This document shows, one piece after another, positions 44,342 to 57,808 of a stretch of 64,000 nucleotides of DNA. Both the position numbers and the translations under genes were made by a program. Below the pieces are notes generated by a model, which saw only the letters and a list, made by a program, of their open reading frames with translations, made no database searches and was not told the DNA's origin. Positions within the stretch are counted from its first letter, which is position 1. Each line of letters begins with the position of its first letter. The stretch lies in NCBI RefSeq assembly GCF_017311575.1, contig NZ_JAFFQY010000064.1, forward strand, positions 114,280 to 178,279, read 5' to 3'. The DNA comes from Roseococcus thiosulfatophilus. GTDB lineage: Bacteria > Pseudomonadota > Alphaproteobacteria > Acetobacterales > Acetobacteraceae.

Positions 44342-45451
44342 CTAGGCCATCCCCCCCCGTGCCGCGACGGGCCAGAGGCATTCCACCCTTCCCTTCCTGA
44401 CCCCCACATACCAGTCGTAGCGGTCCACCGTCGGGTCGCAATGGCCGGGAACGAGGCGCAGCTTTTCCCCGAGCCGCGGACGCAGCGACGGGTCTTCCAC
44501 CGTCAGCTTCCCGTGCTCGTCCGAGGCGCCGACATAGCGCACCCCTTCCCGCCCCCAGACCAGCGGATAGCCGCTGTCGGTCGGCATGGCCTTGTGGCCC
44601 GCGTCCAGCACGGCGATGTGCGGCGTGGCGGCACTCATCACCGTCGCCAGCACGAAGAGGGCGTGGCGGAAGGGCGGCGCATCTTCGTTGCGGGCATAGT
44701 CGGCGTCCATCAGCGCGTAGGAACCGGCCTGGAGTTCGGTGTAGACGCCGCTCGCCAACTCATGCGCGAAGGTGCCGGTGCCGGCGCCGCCCACCACGGG
44801 GCAGTCGAGGCCCTGCTGACGCAGTTGCTCCACCGTGCGCCGGGCTTCCTCGGCGGCCCCGCGGATCGCGGTGGCACGGCCCTCGGGCGTGCGGATGTGC
44901 TGGGCGCTGCCGTGATAGGCCTGGATGCCGCCGAAGCTCAGATGCCGGGACGCCGCGATGCGCTGGGCCAGCGCGACCGCGGGCGGGCCGGGTTGGACGC
45001 CGCAGCGCGCGGCACCCACGTCAATTTCCACCAGCACGGGAATGCGCACGCCGGCCGCCTCGGCCGCGGCTTCGATGGCGTCCACATGGGCGGGGTCGTC
45101 GGCGCAGATGGAGACGCGCGCGACCTTCGCCAGCGCCGCGAGCCGCGCGAGCTTGCGCGCGCCCACCACCTGGTTCGTCACCATCACATCGGGCACGCCG
45201 CCCCAGACCAGCGCCTCGGCCTCGGCCACCTTCTGCACGCACTGGCCGATGGCGCCGCGCGCCATCTGCATGCGGGCAATCACCGGAGATTTGTGCGTCT
45301 TGGCATGGGCCCGCAGCTTCACATTCGTGGGCGCCAGCAGTGCGGCCATGGTGTCCAGGTTGTGCTCGAAGGCGTCGAGGTCGAGCAGCAGGGCGGGCGT
45401 GTCCACCTCGTCCTCGCGCATGCCGGGTTCGGCGGGGGGTGGCTGCAGCAT
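44342..45451 (-). CDS. D-threonine aldolase / D-serine dehydratase-like PLP enzyme
   Basis: The 369-residue fold-type III PLP enzyme has the DTPALLLDLDAFEHNL start, the PLP Lys in RAHAKTHKSP and LVEIDVGAARCG. The C-terminal metal pair may be His and Cys in PGHCDPTVDRYDWY. Relatives are D-threonine aldolase, D-serine dehydratase and 3-hydroxyaspartate aldolase; the exact one cannot be told here. It is divergent from an amine oxidase gene, 34 bp apart. Confidence 0.87.
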   Translation of the reverse strand: MLQPPPAEPGMREDEVDTPALLLDLDAFEHNLDTMAALLAPTNVKLRAHAKTHKSPVIARMQMARGAIGQCVQKVAEAEALVWGGVPDVMVTNQVVGARKLARLAALAKVARVSICADDPAHVDAIEAAAEAAGVRIPVLVEIDVGAARCGVQPGPPAVALAQRIAASRHLSFGGIQAYHGSAQHIRTPEGRATAIRGAAEEARRTVEQLRQQGLDCPVVGGAGTGTFAHELASGVYTELQAGSYALMDADYARNEDAPPFRHALFVLATVMSAATPHIAVLDAGHKAMPTDSGYPLVWGREGVRYVGASDEHGKLTVEDPSLRPRLGEKLRLVPGHCDPTVDRYDWYVGVRKGRVECLWPVAARGGMA

Positions 45452-45485
45452 GGGCGTCCTCCGTGATCGCGGGCATGATGCGGGC

Positions 45486-46699
45486 ATGTTGAACAGCGAT
45501 CCAGAGGTGCTCATCATCGGCGCGGGTTGCGCCGGCATCGCGGCGGCGCGTGCGCTGCGCGCGGCGGGGCGAAGCTGCGTGGTGCTGGAGGCCTCGGGCC
45601 ATCTGGGCGGGCGGGCGCGGACCTGCACGACGCTTGGCGTACCCTTCGACCATGGCGCCACCTGGCTGCACCAGGCGCACGAAAATCCGCTCACCGCGCA
45701 TGTGGCCGAGCACATCGACCACGACACGGTGCGCGAGCGCCACCTGCATCTGGGCGACCGATTCGCCACACCCGAGGAGTTCCAGGACTACTGGCGCGCG
45801 CATGGGGCCTTCGAAGATGCGCTGGCGGCGGCACCCCTCACCCCCGACCGCCCCGTCACGGAAGCCGCGCCGCGGGGAGGCCGCTGGGACGCCACCATCG
45901 CGCATTGGCTGGGCAGCCAGATCAATGGCGCCGAGCTGGAACGCATCTCGCTGGAGGATTACGTCCGCACCGACCTGGACGGGCCCAACCTCCTGCCACG
46001 CGAGGGCGTGGGCGGGCTGGTGGCGCGGCTGGCCGAAGGGCTCGACATCCGCCTCCACCACCCCGTGCGCCATCTGCGCTGGGAAGGGCCGGGCGTGGTG
46101 GCGGAGGGTGAGTTCGGCACGCTGCGGGCCGCGCGCGCCATCGTCACCGTCTCGACCGGCGTGCTGGCCGGGGGCGGATTGCGCTTCACACCCGAATTGC
46201 CTCCAGCCACACGCGACGCCATCACGGGCCTGCCCATGGGGCTGCTGACGAAGTTCGCCTTCCGGCTGCGGCGCGATGTGGGCGTGGCGCCCTTCCACTC
46301 CGCGCGCCGCGCCGTGACGGCGGCCGCGCCCCAGCCCATGTCCTGGGTGTTCCGCCCTTTCGACGCACCGCTGGTCTTCAGCTTCGTGGGCGGCGCGCGC
46401 GCCTGGGCATTGCTGCGCGAGGGCGTGGCCGCCACCGAGGCCGCCGCCCGCGCCGACTTCGCCGCCATGTTCGGCAGCGACGACGCGCTGGGCGAGGCGC
46501 TGGTCACGCACTGGGGCGATGACCCTTTGTTCTTCGGCAGCTATAGCCATGCGCGACCGGGGCACCACGCCTCGCGCGCCGTACTGGCCACGCCGCTGGG
46601 CGAAGGGCGCCTCACCTTCGCGGGCGAGGCCACGCACAGCCGCTTCGCCGGCACCGTCGCCGGCGCCTGGCTGTCTGGCGAGGCGGCGGCGCGGGCGTC

Positions 46700-46703
<4 letters not shown>
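45486..46703 (+). CDS. FAD-dependent amine oxidase-family protein
   Basis: The 405-residue flavoenzyme has the dinucleotide site [19 protein letters not shown] (residues 9-27), [22 protein letters not shown] and the C-terminal FAD block [23 protein letters not shown]. It probably oxidises an amine. Its stop interlocks with the convergent uvrA stop. Link to the divergent PLP enzyme suggests amino-acid or amine breakdown, but this is inference. Confidence 0.9.
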
Positions 46704-49618
<2,915 letters not shown>

Positions 49619-49765
49619 GGGGCGAACTCCGGCGGGCAAGGGTCATCGGCCCATCCTAGGGGGTGGTTGTGACAGTTATGGACGCAGTGCGGCGACGCCC
49701 TCGGCTTGGCGGGAGAGCGCCGAAAAGGTAGGTTGTCCGACCCGATTGCAAGGAGCTTTCCCCCC

Positions 49766-50287
49766 ATGGCCGGCGTGAACAAGGTGATCATCCTCGGCCG
49801 GCTCGGCAAGGACCCGGAAGTGCGGAACTTCCAGAATGGCGGCCGCGTGGTGAACCTGCGCCTCGCCACCTCCGAGCGCTACAAGGACCGTGACGGCAAC
49901 ATGCAGGAGCGCACCGAGTGGCACTCCGTCGCCATCTTCAACGAGAAGTTGGGCGAGATTGCCGAGCGCTACCTGAAGAAGGGCAGCGAGGTCTATATCG
50001 AAGGCCAGCTCGAAACCCGCAAATGGCAGGACCAGTCGGGCCAGGAGCGCTACACGACCGAGATCGTCCTGCGGAACTTCCGCGGTGAACTGACCCTTGT
50101 GGGCGGGCGCGGCGGCGGTGGCGGTGGCGGCGACATGGGCGAGGAGCGTTCCTATGGCGGCGGCGGCGACAGCCCCGCGCCCCAGCGTTCGGGCGGCTAT
50201 GGCGGCGGCGGGCGTTCGGGCGGCGGGCAGCGCTCGGGCTGGGACGCGCCCAAGAAGGCCGACCTGGACGACGACATCCCCTTCTGA
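49766..50287 (+). CDS. ssb: Single-stranded DNA-binding protein
   Basis: The 173-residue protein has an OB-fold from [18 protein letters not shown] to about 108, a Gly/Ser/Gln-rich linker and the acidic partner-binding tip DDDIPF. The AAGGAG (49750-49755) precedes the ATG. Divergent from uvrA, 66 bp before gyrA. Confidence 0.98.
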   Translation: MAGVNKVIILGRLGKDPEVRNFQNGGRVVNLRLATSERYKDRDGNMQERTEWHSVAIFNEKLGEIAERYLKKGSEVYIEGQLETRKWQDQSGQERYTTEIVLRNFRGELTLVGGRGGGGGGGDMGEERSYGGGGDSPAPQRSGGYGGGGRSGGGQRSGWDAPKKADLDDDIPF

Positions 50288-50353
50288 CCCCCTGCCCCTC
50301 CCTCACCCTTTGCCGACTGACCCGGCGCGCCCCCGCGCCATGAGGATTGCGAC

Positions 50354-53068
50354 TTGAGCGACACCGCCCCGGAAGACCCGTCTTCGGACATCGCGCCCAT
50401 CGCCCTCGAGGAGGAGATGCGACGCTCCTATCTCGACTATGCGATGAGCGTCATCGTCAGCCGCGCGCTGCCCGATGTGCGCGACGGGCTGAAACCGGTG
50501 CACCGGCGCATCCTGTTCGCCATGGACGAGGCGGGCTACACGGCCGACAAGCCGCACCGCAAATCCGCCCGCGTCGTCGGCGACGTGATGGGCAAGTATC
50601 ACCCGCACGGCGACAGCGCGATCTATGACGCCATGGTCCGCATGGCGCAGCCCTTCTCCATGCGCGTGCCGCTGGTGGATGGGCAGGGCAATTTCGGCTC
50701 CATGGACGGCGACCCGCCGGCGGCCATGCGCTACACGGAGGTGCGGCTGGCCAAGGCCGCCGCCGCCCTGCTGGAAGGGATTGACGAGGACACCGTCGAT
50801 TTCGCGCCCAACTACGACGAGAGCGCGAATGAGCCGAAGGTGCTTCCCGCCGCCTTTCCCAACCTGCTGGTGAATGGCGCCGGCGGCATCGCGGTGGGCA
50901 TGGCCACCAACATCCCGACCCACAACCCGACCGAGGTGATCGACGCCACCCTCAAGCTGATCGCGGAGCCCGCGACCACCTTGCAGGAACTCATGGAGAT
51001 CATCCCGGGGCCGGACTTCCCCACGGGCGGCATCATCCTGGGCCGCGCCGGCATCCGCGCGGCCTTCGAGACGGGGCGCGGCTCCATCCCGCTGCGCGCC
51101 GTCTGCGACATCGAGGTGAAGGGGCCGCGCCAGGCCATCATCATCACCGAGATCCCCTACCAGGTGAACAAGGCGACGCTGGTGGAGCGCATCGCCGAGC
51201 TCGTCCGCTCCAAGCTGATCGAGGGCATCAGCGACCTGCGTGACGAGAGCGACCGTTCGGGGCTTCGCATCGTCATCGAGCTGAAGCGCGACGCGGTGGC
51301 GGAGATCGTGCTGAACACGCTCTACCGCATGACGCAGCTGCAGATCAGCTTCCCGGTGAACTTCCTGGCGCTGAATGGCGGCCGCCCGCAGCAGATGGGC
51401 ATCCGCGACGCGCTGCTGGCCTTCATCGCCTTCCGCGAGGAGGTGATCTTGCGCCGCTCGCGCCATCGCCTGGCGAAGGCGCGGGAGCGGGCGCACAACC
51501 TGGTCGGCCTCGCCATCGCGGTGGCGAACATTGACGAGGTGATCCGCCTCATCCGCGAAAGCCCCGATGCGGCCGCGGCGCGCGTGGCGCTGATGGCGCG
51601 CGACTGGCCGGCGGCGGATGTGGCGCCGCTGGTGGCGCTGGTGCAGGACGAGGGAAACATCCTCTCCGACGAAGGCACCATGCGCCTGACGGAAGCCCAG
51701 GCGCGCGGCATCCTGGAACTGCGCCTGCAACGCCTGACGGGCCTCGAGCGCGCCAAGATCGAGGGCGAACTCCAGGAGGTCGGGGCCCGCATCGTGGAGC
51801 TGCTGGACATCCTGGGCAGCCGCCCCCGCCGCATGGAGGTGATGGCCGAGGAACTCACCGCCGTCCGCGCCACCCTCGCCTCCCCGCGCCTCACGCGCAT
51901 CGAGGATATTGACGGCGAGATTGACGACGAGAGCCTGATCGCGCCCGCCTCCATGGTCGTGACGCTGACGCGCGACGGCTATGTGAAGCGCACCGCGCTC
52001 GACGTCTTCCGCGCGCAGCATCGCGGCGGGCGCGGCCGGAGTGCGGCCTCCACCCGCGCCGATGACGTGGTGGTGCGCAGCTTCGTGGCGCACACCCACC
52101 AATGGGTGATCTTCTTCACCAGCCGCGGCATCGCCTTCCGCGAGAAGGTCTGGCAGCTGCCCGAGGGCGGCACGGGCGGGCGCGGGCGTTCGCTGCGCCA
52201 GGTGCTGCAATTGCAGGAGGGCGAGAGCATCACCGCCGTCCTCCCCCTGCCGCAGGATGAAAGCCTCTGGGAGGCGCTGCACCTGGTCTTCGCGACCGAG
52301 GGCGGCGATGTCCGGCGCAACCGCCTGTCGGATTTCCGCAACATCCGCTCCTCCGGCCTGATCGCCATGAAGCTGGACGAGGGCGACCGGCTGATCGGCG
52401 TCGCCACCTGCCAGGAGGGCGATGACGTGCTGCTGGCCACGCGCCAGGGCAAGGCCATCCGCTTCGTGGCCGACACCGACACGCTGCGCGTCTTCGCGGG
52501 CCGCGATTCGACGGGCGTGCGGGGCATCCGCCTCGCGCCCGGCGATGGCGTGATCGCGCTGGTGGTGCTGCGCCATGTCGAAGCCAGCCCGGCCGAGCGT
52601 GAGGCCTACCTTCGCGCCCGCCGCCGCGCGGCCGGCGAGGAGATGGAGGCCGCGCCCGTCGCCGTGGAGGAGGCCGAGGCGTCGGAGGAGATCACCCTCT
52701 CGCCCGAGCGCATGGCCGAGATGGAGCAGGCGGAGCAATTCCTGCTCACCGTCACCGACCGCGGCTTCGGCAAGCGCAGCAGCGCCTATGAGTATCGCGT
52801 GACGGGCCGTGGCGGGCAGGGCATCGCCAACCTCACCCTGTCGGCGCGCACCGGCTCCGCGGTGGTGGCCAATTTCGTCACCCATCCGGGCGACCACATC
52901 ATGCTGATGACCGATGGCGGCCAGGCCATCCGTTTCGCGGCCGAGCAGGTCCGCAAGACGGGCCGGCAGTCGCAGGGCGTCATGCTGCAAAGGCTGGATG
53001 AGGGCGAGCGGGTGACAAGCTGCTTCCCCGTCCTGGAAGAAGTCGAGGAAACGCAAGAAGATGGTTGA
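50354..53068 (+). CDS. gyrA: DNA gyrase subunit A
   Basis: The 904-residue type II topoisomerase subunit has the catalytic Tyr near 127 (MRYTEVRL), and the DNA-binding and coiled regions follow. The GyrA box QHRGGRG near 555 marks it as gyrase rather than ParC. Six beta-pinwheel repeats lie to the C-terminus, with an acidic insert near 770. The start is TTG at 50354 with GAGGA 7 bp upstream. The stop overlaps coaD by 8 bp. Confidence 0.97.
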   Translation: MSDTAPEDPSSDIAPIALEEEMRRSYLDYAMSVIVSRALPDVRDGLKPVHRRILFAMDEAGYTADKPHRKSARVVGDVMGKYHPHGDSAIYDAMVRMAQPFSMRVPLVDGQGNFGSMDGDPPAAMRYTEVRLAKAAAALLEGIDEDTVDFAPNYDESANEPKVLPAAFPNLLVNGAGGIAVGMATNIPTHNPTEVIDATLKLIAEPATTLQELMEIIPGPDFPTGGIILGRAGIRAAFETGRGSIPLRAVCDIEVKGPRQAIIITEIPYQVNKATLVERIAELVRSKLIEGISDLRDESDRSGLRIVIELKRDAVAEIVLNTLYRMTQLQISFPVNFLALNGGRPQQMGIRDALLAFIAFREEVILRRSRHRLAKARERAHNLVGLAIAVANIDEVIRLIRESPDAAAARVALMARDWPAADVAPLVALVQDEGNILSDEGTMRLTEAQARGILELRLQRLTGLERAKIEGELQEVGARIVELLDILGSRPRRMEVMAEELTAVRATLASPRLTRIEDIDGEIDDESLIAPASMVVTLTRDGYVKRTALDVFRAQHRGGRGRSAASTRADDVVVRSFVAHTHQWVIFFTSRGIAFREKVWQLPEGGTGGRGRSLRQVLQLQEGESITAVLPLPQDESLWEALHLVFATEGGDVRRNRLSDFRNIRSSGLIAMKLDEGDRLIGVATCQEGDDVLLATRQGKAIRFVADTDTLRVFAGRDSTGVRGIRLAPGDGVIALVVLRHVEASPAEREAYLRARRRAAGEEMEAAPVAVEEAEASEEITLSPERMAEMEQAEQFLLTVTDRGFGKRSSAYEYRVTGRGGQGIANLTLSARTGSAVVANFVTHPGDHIMLMTDGGQAIRFAAEQVRKTGRQSQGVMLQRLDEGERVTSCFPVLEEVEETQEDG

Positions 53069-53573
53069 GCGTACCGCCCTGTATCCGGGCACTTTCGACC
53101 CCGTCACCAATGGCCACCTGGACGTGATCGGCCGTGCCGCGCGGCTGGTGGACAAGCTGGTGGTGGGTGTGGCGATGAACGCCGGCAAGGGCCCCCTCTT
53201 CCCCCTGGAGGAGCGGGCCGAGCTGGTCCGCGCCGAGACCGACGCCATCGCCGCGCGCACCGGGTGCAACATCCAGGTCGTGCCCTTCACGGGCCTCCTT
53301 GTGCATTTCGCGCGCGAGGTGGGGGCGCAGATGATCGTGCGCGGGCTGCGCGCCGTCACCGATTTCGACTATGAGTTCCAGATGGCCGGGATGAATGCCC
53401 GTCTCGATCACGAGATCGAGACGGTCTATCTGATGGCCAGCGAGCGGAACCACTTCATCTCCTCGCGCTTCGTGAAGGAGATCGCGCAGCTGGGCGGTGA
53501 CATCCAAAGCTTCGTCCCCCCGCTCACGCTCGAACGCACCCTCGCCCGCACCCGCCAGAAGGCGGGCGCCTGA
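53061..53573 (+). CDS. coaD: Phosphopantetheine adenylyltransferase
   Basis: The CoA-biosynthesis enzyme has 170 residues with [15 protein letters not shown] (TxGH motif as TNGH), [18 protein letters not shown] and the [12 protein letters not shown] and [14 protein letters not shown] regions. The ATG overlaps the gyrA end by 8 bp, so the two are probably coupled. Confidence 0.97.
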   Translation: MVERTALYPGTFDPVTNGHLDVIGRAARLVDKLVVGVAMNAGKGPLFPLEERAELVRAETDAIAARTGCNIQVVPFTGLLVHFAREVGAQMIVRGLRAVTDFDYEFQMAGMNARLDHEIETVYLMASERNHFISSRFVKEIAQLGGDIQSFVPPLTLERTLARTRQKAGA

Positions 53574-53593
53574 CCCCGAACAGGAGGCCCGAC

Positions 53594-54184
53594 ATGCAAC
53601 GCCGCGCCCTTCTCACCGCCACCACACTTCTCGCCGCAGGAGCGATCATGACCGAGACGAACGAAGCCGAGGCCCAGACGCCCGCGCAGGACCCCGAGAA
53701 CACGCTGCGGATGACGCTGAAGGACAACGGCCTCGTCACCATCCAGCTCCGCCCGGACCTGGCCCCGCTGCATGTCGAGCGCATCAAGACGCTGACCCGC
53801 CAGGGCCTCTATGACGGCACGCCCTTCCACCGCGTGATCGAGGGCTTCATGGCCCAGGGCGGCGACCCCACGGGCACCGGCACGGGCGGCTTCCGCGACC
53901 GCGGCTTCGCCGATCTTCCGGCCGAATTCGTGCCGCCCTCGCGCGCGCGCTTCCTGCGCGGCACCTGCGGCATGGCCCGCTCGCAGAACCCCAACAGCGC
54001 GAACAGCCAGTTCTTCATCATGTTCGCGCCGGGCAGCTTCCTCGATGGCCAGTACACCATCTGGGGCCAGGTGACGGCGGGCATGGAGCATGTGGATCGT
54101 ATCACCCGCGGCGCCGGCCAGTCTGGCCAGGTCCGGAACCCGGACCGGCTGATCCGCATGCAGGTGGTGGCTGACATCACCTGA
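53594..54184 (+). CDS. Exported cyclophilin-type peptidyl-prolyl isomerase
   Basis: The 196-residue protein begins with a signal-like segment (MQRRALLTATTLLAAGA) ending near AQT, so it is probably periplasmic. The cyclophilin domain carries FHRVIEGFMAQGGDPTGTG, FLRGTCGMARSQNPNSANSQ and FFIMFAPGSFLDGQYTIWG. Close to E. coli PpiA/PpiB types. AGGAGG lies upstream of the ATG. Confidence 0.93.
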   Translation: MQRRALLTATTLLAAGAIMTETNEAEAQTPAQDPENTLRMTLKDNGLVTIQLRPDLAPLHVERIKTLTRQGLYDGTPFHRVIEGFMAQGGDPTGTGTGGFRDRGFADLPAEFVPPSRARFLRGTCGMARSQNPNSANSQFFIMFAPGSFLDGQYTIWGQVTAGMEHVDRITRGAGQSGQVRNPDRLIRMQVVADIT

Positions 54185-54205
54185 ACCCACTCGGGTTGAC
54201 TTGCC

Positions 54206-54234
54206 GCGCGGGGTGGCGTTTTTCCGCCCCGCGC
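54206..54234 (+). terminator. Strong hairpin between cyclophilin and tRNA-Lys
   Basis: GCGCGGGG (54206-54213) and CCCCGCGC (54227-54234) form an 8-bp all-GC stem; the T-run is in the loop rather than after it. Confidence 0.55.
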
Positions 54235-54240
54235 GCCTGC

Positions 54241-54315
54241 GAACCGGTAGCTCAGTGGTAGAGCATTCGACTTTTAATCGAATGGCCGTGGGTTCGAATC
54301 CCACCCGGTTCACCA
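54241..54315 (+). tRNA. tRNA-Lys(UUU)
   Basis: A 75-nt cloverleaf: acceptor GAACCGG pairs with CCGGTTC, D-arm GCTC-AGTGGTA-GAGC, anticodon stem TTCGA/TCGAA with loop CTTTTAA (anticodon TTT), T-arm GTGGG-TTCGAAT-CCCAC, discriminator A and an encoded CCA end. Confidence 0.97.
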
Positions 54316-54358
54316 GCGGCGATGCGTGACACTCCGTCACCAATTCTCATCTGCTGCG

Positions 54359-54374
54359 TCACCGCCGGCGGTGA
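54359..54374. promoter_or_regulatory. 16-bp perfect palindrome before the DUF1800 gene
   Basis: TCACCGCC-GGCGGTGA has no spacer and ends 12 bp before the ATG at 54387. A shorter inverted repeat GTGAC-ACTCC-GTCAC lies at 54326-54340. Either may be an operator for the DUF1800/DUF1501 pair, or a terminator for the tRNA. Confidence 0.45.
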
Positions 54375-54386
54375 TAACATGGCTTC

Positions 54387-55700
54387 ATGGCCATTTCCCT
54401 GTCCCTGACACGCTTTGGTCTTCTCGGCCCGCCCGGCGGCCAGCCGCCCGGGGATGGCCGCGACGCGGTGCTCGCGCAACTGCGCCAGCCCACGCTGATC
54501 CCACCCGGCCACGGCATGCCGGACCTCGCCGAAGGGCTGCGCCTTCACCGTGCCCGGGCCATGGAGGTGGTGGCCGCGCGACGCGAAAGGCGCCGCCCCG
54601 AATTCGTCCATCAGCAGGAGATCAGCCGCGCCGAGGCGGAGTTCCGCGTGTCTTGGGCCATCGCCAGCACGCTGCCGCTGCATGAGCGGCTTTCCCTGCA
54701 TTGGGGCAATCATTTCACCGTCGCGGCGCAGCAGAGCACGAGCTACCTCTCGGGCGACATGGACCGCGCGGCCATTCGCCCGCACATGCTGGGCCGATTC
54801 CGCGACCTGCTGCGCGCCTGCACCACCCATCCGGCGATGCTGAACTATCTCGGCAATGACCGGTCCATCGGCCCGAACTCGCCCTTGGGCCGGCGTTCGC
54901 GGCGCGGGCTGAACGAGAACCTGGCGCGTGAGCTGCTGGAACTGCACACCCTTGGCGTGGATGGCGGCTACACCCAGGAGGATGTGGTCGAGACCGCGAA
55001 GCTCCTGACAGGCTGGACGATTCCGGAGCCCGGCCCGAACGGGACCGATATCGCCTTCCTCGCGGATCGGCATGAGCCCGGCCCCCGCACCATCCTGGGC
55101 AAGCGCTACCCCGAGGGGGGCGAGGAGCAGCTCCTGGCCCTGCTCGAGGACCTGGCGCGGCATCCTTCCACCGCGCGGCACGTCACACGCCGCCTCGTGC
55201 GGCACTTCCTGGGCGACACCGCCCCGCCGGAGGTGGCGCCCGCGCTCGCGCGCGTGTTCCAGGCCACGGATGGCGACCTGCGCGCAGTGATGGAAGCCCT
55301 GGTGACGCACCCCGCGAGCCTGTCGCTTCCGCCCGCCAAGCTGCGTCCCCCCGTGGAACTCGTCATCAGCGTCGCGCGGATGATGGGGGGGCGTCCCGCG
55401 CGGCCCATGCTGTTCACCACTCTGCGCGCGCTGGGCCAGCCGTGGATGGGCGCGCCCTCCCCCGCCGGATGGCCGGAGGAGGACCAGGCCTGGGCCTCGC
55501 CCGACGCGGTGAAGTCGCGGCTGGACTGGGCGCTGCAGATCGCCGGGCAGCGGGAGGCGCGCTTCGATGCGCGCGAGGTGGCCGAGGCGGTGTTCGGCGC
55601 CGGCCTCTCCGCAGAAACCCGCCGTGCGCTGCAACGCGCGGCGAATGGGGGCCAGGCCGTCGCCCTGCTGGCCATGAGCCCCGAAGTGCAGAGGAGATAG
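54387..55700 (+). CDS. DUF1800 family protein
   Basis: The 437-residue protein has the family features HWGNHFTVA, RRGLNENLARELLELHTLGVDGGYTQEDVVE and TGWTI. DUF1800 genes are usually paired with DUF1501, as here, and the pair is thought to act together; the function is not known. The Shine-Dalgarno is poor and a palindrome sits just upstream. The stop is 5 bp before the DUF1501 start. Confidence 0.9.
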   Translation: MAISLSLTRFGLLGPPGGQPPGDGRDAVLAQLRQPTLIPPGHGMPDLAEGLRLHRARAMEVVAARRERRRPEFVHQQEISRAEAEFRVSWAIASTLPLHERLSLHWGNHFTVAAQQSTSYLSGDMDRAAIRPHMLGRFRDLLRACTTHPAMLNYLGNDRSIGPNSPLGRRSRRGLNENLARELLELHTLGVDGGYTQEDVVETAKLLTGWTIPEPGPNGTDIAFLADRHEPGPRTILGKRYPEGGEEQLLALLEDLARHPSTARHVTRRLVRHFLGDTAPPEVAPALARVFQATDGDLRAVMEALVTHPASLSLPPAKLRPPVELVISVARMMGGRPARPMLFTTLRALGQPWMGAPSPAGWPEEDQAWASPDAVKSRLDWALQIAGQREARFDAREVAEAVFGAGLSAETRRALQRAANGGQAVALLAMSPEVQRR

Positions 55701-55705
55701 ACCCC

Positions 55706-56920
55706 ATGCGCCACCTGATCGGTCGCCGCGGCGCCCTGGCCGGACTGGGCAGCCTCTTCGCCTGGAGCTACGCGCCGCGGATCTCCTCCGCCGCCGGCGC
55801 GCGTGACCCGCGCCTGCTGGTGGTGGTGCTGCGCGGCGGGCTGGATGGCCTCTCGGCCGTCGTCCCCCTCGGGGACCCGGCCTATGCGGAGCGGCGCACG
55901 GGCAGCGAGATGGCGCAGGCGGGTGCCACCCTGCCGCTGGACAATATGTTCGGGCTGAACCGGAACATGCCCGCCCTGGCGGAGATGTACCGCGCGCGCG
56001 AGGCGCTGATTCTCCACGCGGTGGCGACGCCCTACCGGGAACGCTCCCATTTCGACGCACAGGATCTGCTGGAGAGCGGGTTCCCGAGCCTGGTGCGCGG
56101 CGAACGAACGGGCTGGCTCAACCGCACCCTGCAGCAGCTGCCGCGCGGAGAGCGCCTGCCGCCCCCGCGGGGCCTGGCCATCTCGCCCATGGTGCCCTTG
56201 ATCATGAGCGGGGCCGCGCCGGTCGAGACGTGGCAGCGGCAGACCTTCCGCTACGCCGATGACGATACGATCGCCCGGCTTCTCGACCTCTACGAGGCAC
56301 GCGACCCGGTCCTGGCCGAGGCGCTGCGGCGCGGCGCGGCGCTGGACGGCGTGATGCAGGCCGACCCCGAGGCCATGGGCGCGCCGGCGGCGCGCCAGGC
56401 GGGCCTGCCGGATTTCACAACCGACGCCGCGGCGGCGGCGCGCATCATGGCGCGCCCCGATGGTCCGCGCGTCGCCGCTATCAGCTATGGCGGCTGGGAC
56501 ACCCATAACAACCAGGGGCCGGTGCAAGGCCAGTTGGGCCGCGGGCTCGCGGCGCTGGACGCGGCGCTGGGCGCCTTGCGCGCCGGCCTGCTTCCGGTCT
56601 GGCGGGACACGGTGGTGGCGGTGGTGACGGAATTCGGCCGGACGGTGCGCGTGAACGGGTCACTCGGGACGGACCACGGTGTAGGGACGGTGGCGCTGCT
56701 GCTCGGCGGGGCGGTGCGGGGCGGCAGGGTGCTGGCGGACTGGCCCGGCCTGGCCGAGCACCAGCTCTACGAGCGGCGCGACCTGATGCCGACCACCGAC
56801 CTGCGTGCCGTGATGAAGGGGATGCTGGCCGAGCATCTCGGCCTCGAGCCGCGGCTTCTGGGCCGCGACACCTTCCCCGGCAGCGAGGCCCTTCGGCCAT
56901 TGCAGGGGCTGGTAGGGTAG
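55706..56920 (+). CDS. DUF1501 family protein, Tat-exported
   Basis: The 404-residue protein starts MRHLIGRRGALAGLGSLFAWS, a twin-arginine signal. It belongs to the DUF1501 branch related to alkaline phosphatase/sulfatase folds: VVVLRGGLDGLSAVVPLGD, SYGGWDTHNNQ and EFGRTVRVNGSLGTDHGVGTV. The last carries metal-ligand-like Asp and His residues. The partner of DUF1800; role unproven, possibly in the periplasm or outside the cell. Confidence 0.9.
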   Translation: MRHLIGRRGALAGLGSLFAWSYAPRISSAAGARDPRLLVVVLRGGLDGLSAVVPLGDPAYAERRTGSEMAQAGATLPLDNMFGLNRNMPALAEMYRAREALILHAVATPYRERSHFDAQDLLESGFPSLVRGERTGWLNRTLQQLPRGERLPPPRGLAISPMVPLIMSGAAPVETWQRQTFRYADDDTIARLLDLYEARDPVLAEALRRGAALDGVMQADPEAMGAPAARQAGLPDFTTDAAAAARIMARPDGPRVAAISYGGWDTHNNQGPVQGQLGRGLAALDAALGALRAGLLPVWRDTVVAVVTEFGRTVRVNGSLGTDHGVGTVALLLGGAVRGGRVLADWPGLAEHQLYERRDLMPTTDLRAVMKGMLAEHLGLEPRLLGRDTFPGSEALRPLQGLVG

Positions 56921-56956
56921 TGCGCGGGCGGCAAGGCGCCGCCCGCGCGTAGGCTT

Positions 56957-57445
56957 TCAGTCCTCGTCGCCCTCGGCGGCTTCGCTCGCCTTGGCGGGAG
57001 CGCTGAGCTTCGCCATGCGGCGGGTCATCGCGGCGATGCGGGGAACCGCGCGCCAATTGGCCTCGGGCAGCTGGGCGGCAAGGGCGGCGATGTCCTCGCG
57101 CACGGCGGCCAGGGCATTGCGGCCCGTCTCGGTCGGCGTGTAGGTGCGGCCCTTCCCGCTGGCAGCGCGGCCTTCCTCGATGAGGCCGGCGGTCTTGAGA
57201 TCGCGCACGGCCGGACCGGCGCCACCCTTCGGAAGGCCGGCATTGCGCGCGAGGCGCCCCGCCGCGTTGCCAGGCTCGGCCGCCGCGGCGGCCAGGACGG
57301 CGAAGCTGGACACCGTCAGGCCATGCGCGGTCATCAACGGCGAGGCGTTGACGAGACCGGTCCAGCGATGTGCGAGGAGGGTGAAGGTTTCGAAGGCTTC
57401 GGCCGGGTTGACCGGAGGCTTCGCAGTTTGTTCGGCTTCGGACAT
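56957..57445 (-). CDS. MarR-like winged-helix regulator
   Basis: The 162-residue protein fits a MarR-type fold: the helix-turn-helix region GRLARNAGLPKGGAGPAVRDLKTAGLIEEGR and the wing RTYTPTETGRNALA. It differs from typical MarR proteins in a charged C-terminal tail. Operator and ligand unknown. The ATG at 57445 was chosen by the conserved start MSEAEQ; longer frames lack support. It is divergent from the sulfotransferase gene across a 363-bp gap. Confidence 0.78.
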   Translation of the reverse strand: MSEAEQTAKPPVNPAEAFETFTLLAHRWTGLVNASPLMTAHGLTVSSFAVLAAAAAEPGNAAGRLARNAGLPKGGAGPAVRDLKTAGLIEEGRAASGKGRTYTPTETGRNALAAVREDIAALAAQLPEANWRAVPRIAAMTRRMAKLSAPAKASEAAEGDED

Positions 57446-57808
57446 ATGATGTCTCCTGAGTGTACGGTTTTGTTTTCCGGCACCTTGCGGGGGCCGGAAC
57501 GCCAGGGCTGACCGACGGCAGCCATGACACGCGCCTTCTATGCGTAGTTCCTGCGCGGCACAAGCGGCATATCGCCCATAGGCAAGGCAAGGAATGGCGC
57601 TGGTCCGGGCTGGATGGCGCGCGCCGGCCTTTACCCATGATGGGCGCCCCGTATACTTGTCGTATCCAAACTGGTGGGGAGTCGCCATGTTGCCTTGCAA
57701 TCGCGATACTCCCCCGCCCCGCCATGGGCAGAAAGGAGCGACGTTCCGGTCCAATTGCACTTTGGTCAATTGTATTTCCCGCGCCGGCGCCCGCAGAGGA
57801 GAAAGCCG
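57446..57808. other. 363-bp gap without a convincing gene
   Basis: The gap should hold the promoters of the MarR-like regulator (minus) and the sulfotransferase (plus). It is lower in GC than the surroundings. Visible elements are two CAATTG copies around CACTTTGGT (57750-57775) and GTATACTTGTCGTATCC (about 57650). An ORF over 57460-57960 has no family match and runs through the sulfotransferase, so it is not called. Confidence 0.6.

Noticed and set aside
49619..49765. LexA/SOS box between uvrA and ssb
   Set aside because: Neither GTTC-N7-GTTC nor GAAC-N7-GAAC was found on reading both strands.
50303..53359. A 1018-codon minus-strand ORF opposite gyrA and coaD
   Set aside because: Its translation is low-complexity His/Arg/Gly/Ala-rich text with no domain, as expected opposite a high-GC gene; gyrA on the plus strand is certain.
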